A DNA stretch of 54,944 nucleotides from Clostridia bacterium (GCA_017450965.1 JAFSSQ010000038.1:1-54944); one strand, 5' to 3'. Shown: positions 1 to 7,328, numbered from the stretch's first letter. The notes: generated from the sequence alone by a model not told the origin. A program made the numbers and translations.

Positions 1-404
1 GGCTCGGACCGGGCCGCACCCCCTCCGGCGACGATCTTTTCGGCGGGGTCCTCTACTGTCTGAATACCTGTGCTCCGGCCGCGGCCGCGTTCGCGGACGC
101 GGCGCGCCGGCTCCGCGAAGCGCTCCTCCCCCTCCTCCCGCTGACCGGGGCGGTCAGCCGGGCGTACCTCGGCGCCGCGATGGAGGATGGGTATTTTGAA
201 GTGACCGCCGGTCTCGCCGACGCGCTGACCGGCGGGCGGGACCTCCCGGACGCCCTCGCCGCCCTGCTTGCGGTGGGCGCCTCCTCCGGCGGGGATATCG
301 CCGCCGGCTTCCTCCTCGCCGCAGAGAAGTTGGAAAAAAGAAAAACGCCCTGCTTTTCTGAAAAAAAGCAGGCAAAAGACTTTTTGAAAAGGGATAACAG
401 GTAG
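1..404 (+). CDS. DUF2877 (AllH-family) protein, C-terminal part
   Basis: The gene enters from outside the window. Reading from base 3 gives about 133 residues to the stop at 402-404. The visible start contains LGPGRTPSGDDLFGG, the hallmark 'LGPGLTPSGDD' motif of DUF2877. That family includes AllH, a subunit of the oxamate carbamoyltransferase of anaerobic allantoin breakdown (family knowledge). The C-terminal tail is rich in Lys and Glu and lacks recognisable motifs. A bidirectional hairpin follows. FdrA and DUF1116, the AllF- and AllG-type partners, lie 30 kb downstream instead of next door, which is unusual. Function here is not known; a structural role beside those two proteins is an inference. 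Confidence 0.75.
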   Translation, partial: LGPGRTPSGDDLFGGVLYCLNTCAPAAAAFADAARRLREALLPLLPLTGAVSRAYLGAAMEDGYFEVTAGLADALTGGRDLPDALAALLAVGASSGGDIAAGFLLAAEKLEKRKTPCFSEKKQAKDFLKRDNR

Positions 405-425
405 CAAACAAAGAAAAAAGTACCA

Positions 426-456
426 AAAAGCCGGTCGGATCGCGACCGGCTTTTTT
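426..456. terminator. bidirectional terminator
   Basis: GCCGGTC at 430-436 pairs with GACCGGC at 444-450, flanked by an A run on the left and six T on the right. It separates the convergent DUF2877 and AbrB genes and can serve both. Confidence 0.75.
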
Positions 457-496
457 GGACTGACGCCGCGCCGAAACGGCCGGGGCGGGTTTTCGT

Positions 497-742
497 TCAC
501 TTTTCTTCTTTCATCGAGCGGATGCAGTCCGCGCAGACGAGCTTTCCCTTGTAAAGGGTCAGATCGTCCACGTTGCCGCAGAAGATACAGCCGGGGTGAT
601 ACTTCTGGAGGACGATGCGGTTGCCGTCCGTGAAGATCTCGACCGCATCCCCGGCGCCGAGCTCCATCGTTTTGCGGATCTCGATCGGAAGGACGATCCT
701 CCCGAGGGTATCGACCGGGCGTACCATTCCTGTTGATTTCAT
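497..742 (-). CDS. AbrB/SpoVT-family transition-state regulator
   Basis: An 81-residue DNA-binding protein. The N-terminal swapped-hairpin domain is clear from MKSTGMVRPVDTLGRIVLP, as in AbrB, Abh and SpoVT. Instead of the long C-terminal sensor of SpoVT it ends in a short segment with two Cys pairs (CIFCG and CADC), suggesting a small zinc ribbon. The start at 742 is preferred over an ATG at 748: the ribosome site AAAGGA at 754-749 touches the 748 ATG, but is six bases from 742. Such proteins tune transition to stationary phase and sporulation (family knowledge). Its targets cannot be read from the window. Confidence 0.85.
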   Translation of the reverse strand: MKSTGMVRPVDTLGRIVLPIEIRKTMELGAGDAVEIFTDGNRIVLQKYHPGCIFCGNVDDLTLYKGKLVCADCIRSMKEEK

Positions 743-793
743 AGCCATTCCTTTCAGACCGGGGAACGCTTGTCCGGCGATCCCGTTTTTTCC

Positions 794-822
794 AGTTTAC
801 CATTTTGCGACCCGGTTGTCAA
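794..822 (-). promoter_or_regulatory. sigma-A-type promoter of the AbrB gene
   Basis: On the minus strand TTGACA (822-817), a 17-base spacer and TAAACT (799-794) precede the AbrB gene. Confidence 0.65.
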
Positions 823-925
823 TCTTTTTGGAAAATTCTGCAAAAAATGGCAAAAAAGGAAACGCGCGGTTTGCATAAGTCCGGGGGCCGGCGGGAAAGA
901 ATCGGAAAAAGACAAGGAGGATGCG

Positions 926-1189
926 ATGAGAGGCTGCCAGAAAAAAATGATCCGCCTCAAGGGGATGGGCGACACCGTCTTTGAAGAGGCGTACTTTATC
1001 CTGCGGGACGAGGAGCGCGCTCCCGTATCGGAAAACGCGCTCGTTTTGGAGGCGGAGCGCATCGTGGAGGAAAACGCTCTCCTGCCCGCCCGCCGGGAAA
1101 GGAGGGGAAAAACGCGCCTCTGCTGGTTTCTCGGCGGCGTCTCCGCCGCGCTGAGCGCGGCGCTCCTTTTCCGCTTCTTTTTCGGCTGA
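926..1189 (+). CDS. small membrane protein of unknown function
   Basis: An 87-residue protein starting at 926, five bases after the strong site AAGGAGG (914-920). The N-terminal half is soluble and charged (RLKGMGDTVFEEAYFILRDE), followed by a helical region with many Glu and Arg. The C-terminus is one membrane segment (about residues 69-86, WFLGGVSAALSAALLFRFFF). It looks like a tail-anchored cytoplasmic protein. The GMGDxxFEEAYFILR stretch looks like a conserved clostridial motif, but I recognise no function. Confidence 0.6.
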   Translation: MRGCQKKMIRLKGMGDTVFEEAYFILRDEERAPVSENALVLEAERIVEENALLPARRERRGKTRLCWFLGGVSAALSAALLFRFFFG

Positions 1190-1234
1190 AACGTCATATC
1201 CGGGGCCGTCCCGGCATAAAATGTGCCGTAGGAC

Positions 1235-1263
1235 TTGCATTTTCGGAAAAAAGGGTGTATAAT
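1235..1263 (+). promoter_or_regulatory. sigma-A-type promoter upstream of RNase J
   Basis: TTGCAT (1235-1240), 17-base spacer, perfect TATAAT (1258-1263). Transcription would begin near 1270, leaving a leader of about 240 bases before the rnj start. Confidence 0.75.
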
Positions 1264-1269
1264 AGCCAT

Positions 1270-1475
1270 GCTTTTGTGATCGTGAAAGCGGCAAAACGCG
1301 TTTTGGCCGCCGCAGAGGGGACGTTATACTCTGCGGGGGACGCGGTCGCCGGTCTCCGGATTTTGCCGCCATACATCCGACTGAGCGCGGGTTCCGTGCG
1401 TCAGTCTTGTTTTGCTGTACCCGACAGATTCATATTCACACCCGTCCGAAGAAGGCGTTTTCCTTCTTCGGTTTC
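1270..1475 (+). ncRNA. structured leader or small RNA upstream of RNase J
   Basis: About 205 bases between a strong promoter and a terminator-like hairpin. A 9-bp outer stem pairs 1288-1296 (GCGGCAAAA) with 1361-1369 (TTTTGCCGC). Inside, 1297-1300 can pair with 1341-1344, 1310-1317 (CCGCAGAG) pairs with 1329-1336 (CTCTGCGG), and 1349-1352 pairs with 1356-1359. A further hairpin, GACTGA/TCAGTC, follows near 1379-1406. It could be a free small RNA ended by the 1446-1471 hairpin, or a regulatory leader of rnj. I match it to no known family. Confidence 0.45.
1446..1474 (+). terminator. terminator-like hairpin in the rnj leader
   Basis: CCGAAGAAGG (1446-1455) pairs perfectly with CCTTCTTCGG (1462-1471), followed by TTT then CCCC. 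The weak T run suggests partial termination or attenuation about 40 bases before the rnj start. Confidence 0.55.
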
Positions 1476-1511
1476 CCCGCGCATTTTGCGCAAGACAGAA
1501 TAGGAGAACTT

Positions 1512-3410
1512 ATGGCAAGAAGCAATCAGAAAAAACAATCCCAGCAAAAACAACCCCAACAGAAACAATCTCAGCAGAAACAGACCCAACAGAAGCAGCC
1601 GCAGCAAAAGCAGCCCCGCCAGAAAAAGCAGAAAGCGCCGAAGGCGCAGCCGGCCCTTATGCTGAAGAACCGTCAGCCGGACGCGCCCGTTGCGCGTACC
1701 CGGCTGCGTCCCCGCCCGAAAAAGGCGGCCGCCGCGGAGACAAAAGAAGAAAAGCAGAAGCTGAAGGTCATCTGCCTCGGCGGTCTCGGCGAGATCGGTA
1801 AAAACATGACCGTGCTGGAGTACGGCAACGATATCATCGTGATCGACTGCGGGATCGCCTTCCCGGACGACGATATGTTCGGCGTGGATCTCGTGATCCC
1901 GGATATTTCGTACCTGGAAGCGAACAAGGCGAAGATCCGCGGCATCCTGCTGACACACGGCCACGAGGATCACATCGGCGCGATCCCCTACGTTCTGCGT
2001 TCGATCAATCCGCCGATCTACGGCACCCGTCTCACCCTCGGCATCGTGGAAAAAAAGCTCTCCGAGCACGCGCTCCCGAACGTCCCCGACCTGCGCTGCG
2101 TGGAAGCGGGAGACACCGTCTCCCTCGGCGTCTTCTCCGCGGAGTTCATCCGCGTCAATCACTCGATCGCGGACGCCTGCTGCCTGGCGATCAAAACCCC
2201 GATCGGCTACGTGGTACACAGCGGCGACTTCAAGCTCGATCTGACGCCGATCGACGGCCGGATGATGGATATCACCCGCCTCGGCGAGATCGGGCAGAAG
2301 GGCGTGACGCTCCTGCTCTGCGAATCGACCAACGCCGAGCGGCTGGGCTTTACCCCGTCCGAGAAAAAGGTGGGGCAATCCCTCGTCAGCATCTTTGACA
2401 AAAATCCGGACAAGAGGATCGTGATCGCGACCTTCTCGTCCAACGTTCACCGGGTACAGCAGATCATCGACACAAGCGCCAGACACGGCCGCAAGGTCGC
2501 CGTGACCGGCCGGAGTATGCTCAATATCCTCGGCGCCGCGATCGACCTCGGCTACATGGACCTCCCCGCGGGCGTCCTGATCGATATCAACGAGATCAAA
2601 AAGTACAAGCCGGAGCAGCTGACGCTGATCACGACCGGCAGTCAGGGCGAGCCGATGTCCGCCCTTTCGCGCATGGCGTCCGCCGAGCACGACAAGGTCA
2701 CCCTCGGCCAGAGCGACCTCGTCGTCATCAGCGCGAACCCCATCCCCGGCAACGAAAAGCTGGTCGGCAAGGTCATCAATTCCCTCCTCGCGCGCGGCGT
2801 TTCCGTTCTTTACGACGCGGTGGCGGACGTCCACGTCTCCGGCCACGCCTGCCAGGAGGAGCTGAAGCTGATGCACGCCCTCACCAAGCCGAAGTTCTTT
2901 ATCCCCGTGCACGGGGAACACCGCCATCTCTATCAGCACAAGCAGCTTGCCGAGTCGATGGGGATGGACTCCCAGAACATCCTGATCTCCGATATCGGCA
3001 AGGTGATCGAGGTAGGCCGCAGCTCGATGAAGTTTGCGGGCGCCGTGCAAAGCGGCCGGGTGCTGATCGACGGCTTCGGCATCGGGGACGTCGGCAACAT
3101 CGTTTTGCGCGACCGCAAGCACCTCGCCGAGGACGGGCTGATCGTCGTCGTCGTAACGGTGGATCTCTCCCAGCGTCTCCTGATCGGCGGCCCGGATATC
3201 GTCTCCCGCGGGTTCGTTTACGTCCGGGAGGCGGAGGGCCTGATGGAGGAGATGCGCAAGGTGGCGCTCGCCTCGATCGAGGGAAGTCTCGACCGCGGTC
3301 TCTCCGACCGGACGGAGATCAAAACAAAACTGAAAGATGACATCGCGCGTTTCATCAGCCGCGAAACGAAGCGCAAACCGATGATCCTGCCGATTTTGAT
3401 GAGCCTGTAA
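1512..3410 (+). CDS. rnj: ribonuclease J
   Basis: A 632-residue RNase J, the metallo-beta-lactamase/beta-CASP nuclease with endo- and 5'-3' exonuclease activity in mRNA decay and rRNA maturation. The catalytic core starts near residue 80 (VICLGGLGEIGKNM). It has the zinc motif LLTHGHEDHIGA, VVHSGDFK, the beta-CASP segment around IATFSSNVHRVQQI, and PVHGEHRH. The C-terminal domain ends normally. The first about 75 residues are an unusual low-complexity tail of QQKQ repeats ending in Pro/Arg/Lys-rich sequence. Start 1512 has GGAG five bases upstream. A Dabb gene follows 13 bases downstream. Confidence 0.95.
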   Translation: MARSNQKKQSQQKQPQQKQSQQKQTQQKQPQQKQPRQKKQKAPKAQPALMLKNRQPDAPVARTRLRPRPKKAAAAETKEEKQKLKVICLGGLGEIGKNMTVLEYGNDIIVIDCGIAFPDDDMFGVDLVIPDISYLEANKAKIRGILLTHGHEDHIGAIPYVLRSINPPIYGTRLTLGIVEKKLSEHALPNVPDLRCVEAGDTVSLGVFSAEFIRVNHSIADACCLAIKTPIGYVVHSGDFKLDLTPIDGRMMDITRLGEIGQKGVTLLLCESTNAERLGFTPSEKKVGQSLVSIFDKNPDKRIVIATFSSNVHRVQQIIDTSARHGRKVAVTGRSMLNILGAAIDLGYMDLPAGVLIDINEIKKYKPEQLTLITTGSQGEPMSALSRMASAEHDKVTLGQSDLVVISANPIPGNEKLVGKVINSLLARGVSVLYDAVADVHVSGHACQEELKLMHALTKPKFFIPVHGEHRHLYQHKQLAESMGMDSQNILISDIGKVIEVGRSSMKFAGAVQSGRVLIDGFGIGDVGNIVLRDRKHLAEDGLIVVVVTVDLSQRLLIGGPDIVSRGFVYVREAEGLMEEMRKVALASIEGSLDRGLSDRTEIKTKLKDDIARFISRETKRKPMILPILMSL

Positions 3411-3423
3411 GGAGGAAAACGCC

Positions 3424-3729
3424 GTGACAAGACACGTTTTGATCTGGAAGCTGAAGGAAATCTACACCCCCGAGGAAAAGGCGGAGATCAAAAAGACCGC
3501 CCGGGAAAAGCTCGAGGGGCTGGCGGGAAAGATCCCGGGGCTGCTTGCGATCCGGGTGATCACCGATCCCCTTCCCTCCTCGACGGGGGATCTGCTGCTC
3601 TACACCGAGTTTACCGACGAAGCGGCGCTGGAAGGATACCAGAAAAATCCCCTCCACCTCGCCGCCGCCGGCTACGTCCGGGAGCGCGTCGCCTCCCGCG
3701 AATGCGCGGACTTCACGCTGGCGGACTGA
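3424..3729 (+). CDS. Dabb-family stress-response A/B-barrel protein
   Basis: A 101-residue protein with GTG start 3424 and GGAGG just upstream. It matches the Dabb fold: N-terminal VLIWKLKE strand, helix rich in Glu and Lys, IPGLLAIRV strand, LLLYTEFTDEAALEGYQ and the HLAAAGYVRERV segment. Members form dimeric ferredoxin-like barrels, and biochemical roles vary widely. Co-transcription with rnj is likely from the 13-base gap; a strong terminator follows. Confidence 0.85.
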   Translation: MTRHVLIWKLKEIYTPEEKAEIKKTAREKLEGLAGKIPGLLAIRVITDPLPSSTGDLLLYTEFTDEAALEGYQKNPLHLAAAGYVRERVASRECADFTLAD

Positions 3730-3741
3730 AAAGAAAAAGGA

Positions 3742-3779
3742 CCCCGTCCGGGCTCTGTGCGCCCGGACGGGGCTTTTTT
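3742..3779 (+). terminator. rho-independent terminator of rnj-Dabb
   Basis: CCCCGTCCGGGC (3742-3753) pairs with GCCCGGACGGGG (3761-3772), followed by six T. Confidence 0.9.
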
Positions 3780-3784
3780 GCTTT

Positions 3785-4675
3785 TCAGACGGTGTGCTGG
3801 GAGATCCCCTGAACGGAGGTAACGACCCAGTCGTAGCGTGAGGAGCGGATCACCGAGCGGCAGTATTCGCAGACCGCGGAGCGGTTGAGATCGAGCGGCG
3901 CGCCGCAGTTGGGGCAGGAGTCCGTCTGCACGCCGGGCTCCTCCGTTCCGGTCGTCACGCCGGCGGAGCGGCCGAGCGTCCAGAGATATTCCATGATCTT
4001 TTCCCGCGACGGGTCTCCGGCGAGCACCGCTCCGGTCTTATCGTCCACCTGCCAGTCGCGGATCCTCGTCCGGACCCGCGCCCGGATCACGTCCCTCTCG
4101 CCCTCCCGGCGCCAGCCGAGGAACGCGACCTCGAGGACCGCGATCCGGTCGATCCTGTTCGTCCGTCCCGCCGCGCGGTAGGCCTGCAGCTGTTCTTCCG
4201 TCTGCGCGCAAAACTCGTCGGAAAGCAGCGGACGGACGGAGGAGAGATCGCGCAGCTCCCACGCCCGCTGGAGGCGGACGTAGGCGTTTGCGATCCACCC
4301 GCGCAGCGCCTCCTCGGAAAAGGCGGGATCGGTCTCCCGGTAGCTCTCCATCGGGGCAAGCGCCGCCGGCGCTGCCGCGTCCCGGACGGGCCCGGGTACG
4401 GCGGCGTCGCTCTTTTTTCCTTTTTTGTTTGCCACGATGATGATCACGATCACGATCACCGCGATCAGGATCAGATCGCCTTTGGTCAGCGAAGCGCTCC
4501 CGCCGGAGCCGGAGCCGCCGTAGTCGTAATCGTAATCATAGTCGTCATCGTCGTACCCGCCGTAGTCGTCGTCCCCCGCAAAATCGCCGAAGTCCGCGCG
4601 AGCAGGCAGGGAGAAACGGGGGAGGGTCAGGACGCAAAAGAGCAGCGCGAAAAAGACAAGAAGCGATTTTTTCAT
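3785..4675 (-). CDS. Tim44-like domain membrane protein with zinc ribbon
   Basis: A 296-residue envelope protein. Residues 1-27 are a signal peptide (cut near ARA-D), then an Asp/Tyr/Gly-rich acidic stretch (about 28-62), then a membrane helix (LILIAVIVIVIIIV, about 68-83). A Tim44-like lipocalin-type domain follows (about 115-240), recognisable from FSEEALRGWIANAYVRLQRAWELRDL and LLSDEF. The C-terminus is a zinc ribbon with CPNCG and CEYC. The acidic DDDYDYDYDYGG segment is striking. Such proteins occur in Firmicutes and their function is unknown. Start 4675 has GGAGAG upstream. Confidence 0.75.
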   Translation of the reverse strand: MKKSLLVFFALLFCVLTLPRFSLPARADFGDFAGDDDYGGYDDDDYDYDYDYGGSGSGGSASLTKGDLILIAVIVIVIIIVANKKGKKSDAAVPGPVRDAAAPAALAPMESYRETDPAFSEEALRGWIANAYVRLQRAWELRDLSSVRPLLSDEFCAQTEEQLQAYRAAGRTNRIDRIAVLEVAFLGWRREGERDVIRARVRTRIRDWQVDDKTGAVLAGDPSREKIMEYLWTLGRSAGVTTGTEEPGVQTDSCPNCGAPLDLNRSAVCEYCRSVIRSSRYDWVVTSVQGISQHTV

Positions 4676-4728
4676 ATCGTCTCTCCGGTCAGAGATAAAG
4701 CGGGGCAGAGTGCCCTGCTTTGCGTGTT

Positions 4729-5190
4729 TCAGAGTCTGATCTTGATCACAAGTTTTTTGATATGCGTGCGTTTGGGGTCGACCGTCTCCTTCGGGCGGTG
4801 CGCCTCGTGCGGATACAGCAGCGCAAAATACCCCGGCGCCACGCAGAGATCGGCGATCATCGCCTCGCCCGCCGCCTTGTAGTGGATCACGTCCTTTTTT
4901 TCATCGTAATCGTCGCAGGGGGTCAGCGCGGAACGCTCGAAAACGCCGATGCCTTCCACCCCGGAGAGCGTGACCTGAATGTCGATATAGGCGTTATGCG
5001 CCTCGGTGCGGCAATCCGCGGGATTTTCCTTCGTATCGTAGCTGAGGACCTTGATGAACAGATCGTCTCCGTCGACCTCGTACTTCCCTTCCTCGCTGTT
5101 TTCGCTTAAGCGGGAGAGGACGGGGCGCAGTTTTTCCATCTTGTCGGCGCTGAGATAGAGCCCGAGTTTTTCGATCCGATCGAGTACCAT
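4729..5190 (-). CDS. YhcH/YjgK/YiaL-family protein
   Basis: A 153-residue cupin-like protein. Family motifs include the N-terminal GKYEVDGDDLFIKV, EAHNAYIDIQVTLSG, and the C-terminal FALLYPHEAHRP followed by KLVIKI. Homologues include E. coli NanQ (YhcH, sialic acid anomerase) and EbgC, the beta-galactosidase beta subunit, so a role on sugars or sugar derivatives is likely. No sugar gene is adjacent and the substrate cannot be assigned. It has its own promoter and start 5190 has AAGGAAG upstream. Confidence 0.85.
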   Translation of the reverse strand: MVLDRIEKLGLYLSADKMEKLRPVLSRLSENSEEGKYEVDGDDLFIKVLSYDTKENPADCRTEAHNAYIDIQVTLSGVEGIGVFERSALTPCDDYDEKKDVIHYKAAGEAMIADLCVAPGYFALLYPHEAHRPKETVDPKRTHIKKLVIKIRL

Positions 5191-5222
5191 AAGTCTTCCT
5201 TCTCCTTTCGGTCGTCTGTCTT

Positions 5223-5252
5223 ATTATAGCCCCGCGCGGGGCGTTTTGTCAA
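5223..5252 (-). promoter_or_regulatory. promoter of the YhcH gene with a palindromic spacer
   Basis: On the minus strand TTGACA (5252-5247), 18-base spacer, TATAAT (5228-5223). The spacer contains the perfect 14-base palindrome GCCCCGCGCGGGGC (5229-5242), a candidate operator where a repressor would block both promoter boxes. Confidence 0.6.
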
Positions 5253-5282
5253 CAAAAAGCGAAAAAGAAAGGGGCGGTCGCG

Positions 5283-5846
5283 CTACGCTTCCTCAAAAAC
5301 CGTGTAATCCCGCTCGAAAAGCAGCTCGCACAGCTGCTGTTTCAACCGCTCGCGCGGGACCTTTTCCAGGAGCCTGTCGGTCACGAACTTGCGGGATTTG
5401 CCCGCGTATTTGGGGCAGCCGTTCTGCTGCAGCAAAAGGGAAAGCTCCCGCCGCCAGCAGAGAGAGAGCTGACGGCGCAGCTTGTCCCGCGGGACGGGAG
5501 CGGCGGCCCTCTCCTCGCGGATGGACGCGCCCTCCCGGCGCAGGGTCACCACCAAAAGCCCCCAATGGCCGGGCAGATGCTCCGCCGCGCGTCCTCCGTG
5601 CCGCTCCCCCGAAACGAGGAAGCAGAAGTCGCAGTATTTGTCGTAATCCTTTATCTGTGCGGCAAGACGGGCGTAACTGTCCGCGTCGCTCTTGATCTCC
5701 AGCCCTATAAGCAGTCCGTCCGTTACCGCGAGGACGTCCGCGCGGCTTTTCCCGATACAAAGCTCCTCAAAGGTGCGGATCTTGCCGTATCGCTCGTCGA
5801 GATAATCGAAAAGGAGCGGGCGGATGGTTTTATCGTACGTTAGCAT
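5283..5846 (-). CDS. sce7726-like, PD-(D/E)XK nuclease-fold protein
   Basis: A 187-residue protein. The N-terminal half has the nuclease-fold signature: RADVLAVTDG, then GLEIKSDADS, then QIKDYDKYCDFCFLVSG. Asp of RADV and Glu-x-Lys of EIK would be the metal and catalytic residues. The C-terminal half is basic with pairs of Cys (LSLCWRREL, LCELLF). This matches the sce7726 family, of unknown role but often near mobile or defence genes. Its -10 box ends only seven bases from the ATG, so the mRNA is probably leaderless. Confidence 0.7.
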   Translation of the reverse strand: MLTYDKTIRPLLFDYLDERYGKIRTFEELCIGKSRADVLAVTDGLLIGLEIKSDADSYARLAAQIKDYDKYCDFCFLVSGERHGGRAAEHLPGHWGLLVVTLRREGASIREERAAAPVPRDKLRRQLSLCWRRELSLLLQQNGCPKYAGKSRKFVTDRLLEKVPRERLKQQLCELLFERDYTVFEEA

Positions 5847-5852
5847 ACTCCG

Positions 5853-5881
5853 ATTATAGCGGATCCCGCCGGATTTTGCAA
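5853..5881 (-). promoter_or_regulatory. promoter of the sce7726-like gene
   Basis: On the minus strand TTGCAA (5881-5876), 17-base spacer, TATAAT (5858-5853). The start codon begins at 5846, which coincides with the expected transcription start. Confidence 0.65.
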
Positions 5882-5900
5882 CGGCTTTCCGGAAAAACGG

Positions 5901-5968
5901 GATATATTTGAAATATATCTAACAAGACGGGCGCTAACCGGCCTTTGTGTTTTATAAATATCTAACAT
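5901..5968. repeat. palindrome and direct repeats upstream of the sce7726-like gene
   Basis: GATATATTT (5901-5909), one central base, AAATATATC (5911-5919) form a 19-base palindrome. Two related direct repeats ending in ATCTAACA follow, at about 5911-5924 and 5957-5968. They stand out as A+T-rich blocks in G+C-rich DNA and may bind a regulator. The rest of the 5,847-6,064 gap shows no gene. Confidence 0.4.
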
Positions 5969-6064
5969 TGTCTTTTTTCGAAAAAACGCTTGCCGGAAGC
6001 GGATTTCCCAAGCGGCAACCGGCGGTTTCCTTGACGGAGCCCGAAACAAACATTCGATAAACGT

Positions 6065-6099
6065 AAAATAAAAAGCCCCCGGCCGGTTCAGCCGGAGGC
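6065..6099 (-). terminator. terminator of the spoIIA operon, overlapping the sigF stop
   Basis: On the minus strand GCCTCCGGC (6099-6091) pairs, with one G-T pair, to GCCGGGGGC (6083-6075), and a T-rich run follows. The loop contains the sigF stop codon (6090-6088). Confidence 0.7.
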
Positions 6100-6840
6100 A
6101 AGCTCCCGACGGAGAAAGGCGAGCATCTTTTTCTCCTCCCGCGAGATCTTGACCTGCGTGACGCCGAGGATCTCCGCGGTCTTCTGCTGGGAAAGCTCGC
6201 GCCCGTAGCGCAGAGAGAGGAGAGAACGCCAGAAGGGCGGGAGCTTTTTAAGCGCGGCCTCCAGCGCGATCCGCTCGACGGTCTCCTCCGCTTCGTCGGT
6301 GCGGGAAGCGAGGATCTCCCCGAGGGTGCGGTCCTCCTTCTGCCCCGCCACCGGCTCCGAGAGAGAGACGACGGCGCTGACGGCGTCGAGCGCGTCGGCG
6401 GCGTCCGACGCGGAGATCCCAAGCCGCCCGGCGATCTCGGAAATACGCGCTTCCCTTCCGGTCTCCGCGGCGATCCGTTCCCCCTCCCGCAGGACCATGG
6501 CGCCGAGCTGCTTTTGCCGGCGGGAGACCTTGATCTGTCCGTTATCGCGCAGGTACTTGCGGATCTCGCCGAGGATCAGAGGGGTCGCGTAGGTGGAAAA
6601 CGCAACGCCGCGCGTCTCGTCGAAGCTACGGGCCGCCTTGAAAAGTCCGATCGAGCCGAGCTGGATCAGGTCCTCCGCTTCCGCTCCCCTGCCGAGGAAA
6701 CGGCGCGCGAGACTGACGACGAGCCCGCGGTTGAGTTCCAGCAGTTTTGCGGCCGCTTCCTCGTCTCCCGCCGCGGTCCCGCGGACGAGCGCAAGATTGT
6801 CGGCAAAGAAAGGGGAGGACGTTTTTTTCTCCTCTTTCAT
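6088..6840 (-). CDS. sigF: forespore sigma factor SigF (SpoIIAC)
   Basis: A 250-residue sporulation sigma factor of the SigF/SigG group. Region 2 is clear (LARRFLGRGAEAEDLIQLGS, then FSTYATPLILGEIRKYLRDN). Region 3 follows (around EGERIAAETGREARISEIAG) and region 4 ends the protein (LRYGRELSQQKTAEILGVTQ). It directs early forespore transcription and is held inactive by SpoIIAB. The start ATG at 6840 overlaps the spoIIAB stop by four bases. Gene order spoIIAA-spoIIAB-sigF is the standard one and supports SigF over SigG. Confidence 0.93.
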   Translation of the reverse strand: MKEEKKTSSPFFADNLALVRGTAAGDEEAAAKLLELNRGLVVSLARRFLGRGAEAEDLIQLGSIGLFKAARSFDETRGVAFSTYATPLILGEIRKYLRDNGQIKVSRRQKQLGAMVLREGERIAAETGREARISEIAGRLGISASDAADALDAVSAVVSLSEPVAGQKEDRTLGEILASRTDEAEETVERIALEAALKKLPPFWRSLLSLRYGRELSQQKTAEILGVTQVKISREEKKMLAFLRRELASG

Positions 6841-7316
6841 AGCTCCCCGGCGGGGGAAAGGCGTTTGATCACCGTAACCTTCGTCCCCTTCCCCACCGCG
6901 GAGAGGACGCGCACCCGGTCGGAGAACGCCTGCATCACGGCAAATCCCATCCCGCTCCGCTCGCCGCTTTTGTCGGTGGTGAACATCGGCTGCATCGCCT
7001 GACGGACGTTTGCGATCCCGCAGCCGTGATCCCGGACGGAGATCTCCACCTCCCGGTCGGCGCGCGCCCTGACCGTTATGTAGATCGCGCCGCCCCTGCC
7101 GCCGTACGCGTGGACGACGCAGTTGGTGACCGCCTCCGAGACGACGCATTTCAGATCCGCCAGCTCCTCCACCGTGGGATCGAGCTGCGCGAGAAAAGCG
7201 CCGACCGTTCCGCGGGCGACGCCCTCGTTCTGCGACAGAGCGGGAAGCCGGAGGCGCATTTCGTTCACGACTCTGCGTCCCTCTCCCGCGGACGCCGTTT
7301 GTTTGCTGTTTTTCAT
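6837..7316 (-). CDS. spoIIAB: anti-sigma-F factor and kinase SpoIIAB
   Basis: A 159-residue GHKL-type serine kinase that binds SigF and phosphorylates SpoIIAA. The N-box is SEAVTNCVVHAYG, the ATP-lid motifs are DHGCGI and ERSGMGFAVM, and the C-terminus has VGKGTKVTVIK. The N-terminal 20 residues before EMRLRLPALSQNE are an extension; the annotated start 7316 has a strong GGAGGAG site, so it is retained. It lies 12 bases after spoIIAA and overlaps sigF. Confidence 0.93.
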   Translation of the reverse strand: MKNSKQTASAGEGRRVVNEMRLRLPALSQNEGVARGTVGAFLAQLDPTVEELADLKCVVSEAVTNCVVHAYGGRGGAIYITVRARADREVEISVRDHGCGIANVRQAMQPMFTTDKSGERSGMGFAVMQAFSDRVRVLSAVGKGTKVTVIKRLSPAGEL

Positions 7317-7328
7317 CTTCTCCTCCTC

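Noticed and set aside
1270..1475. 6S RNA, tmRNA or SRP RNA
   Set aside because: Size and promoter would fit 6S, but no conserved central bubble, tag-coding region or SRP loop sequence could be recognised. It is reported only as an unassigned structured RNA.
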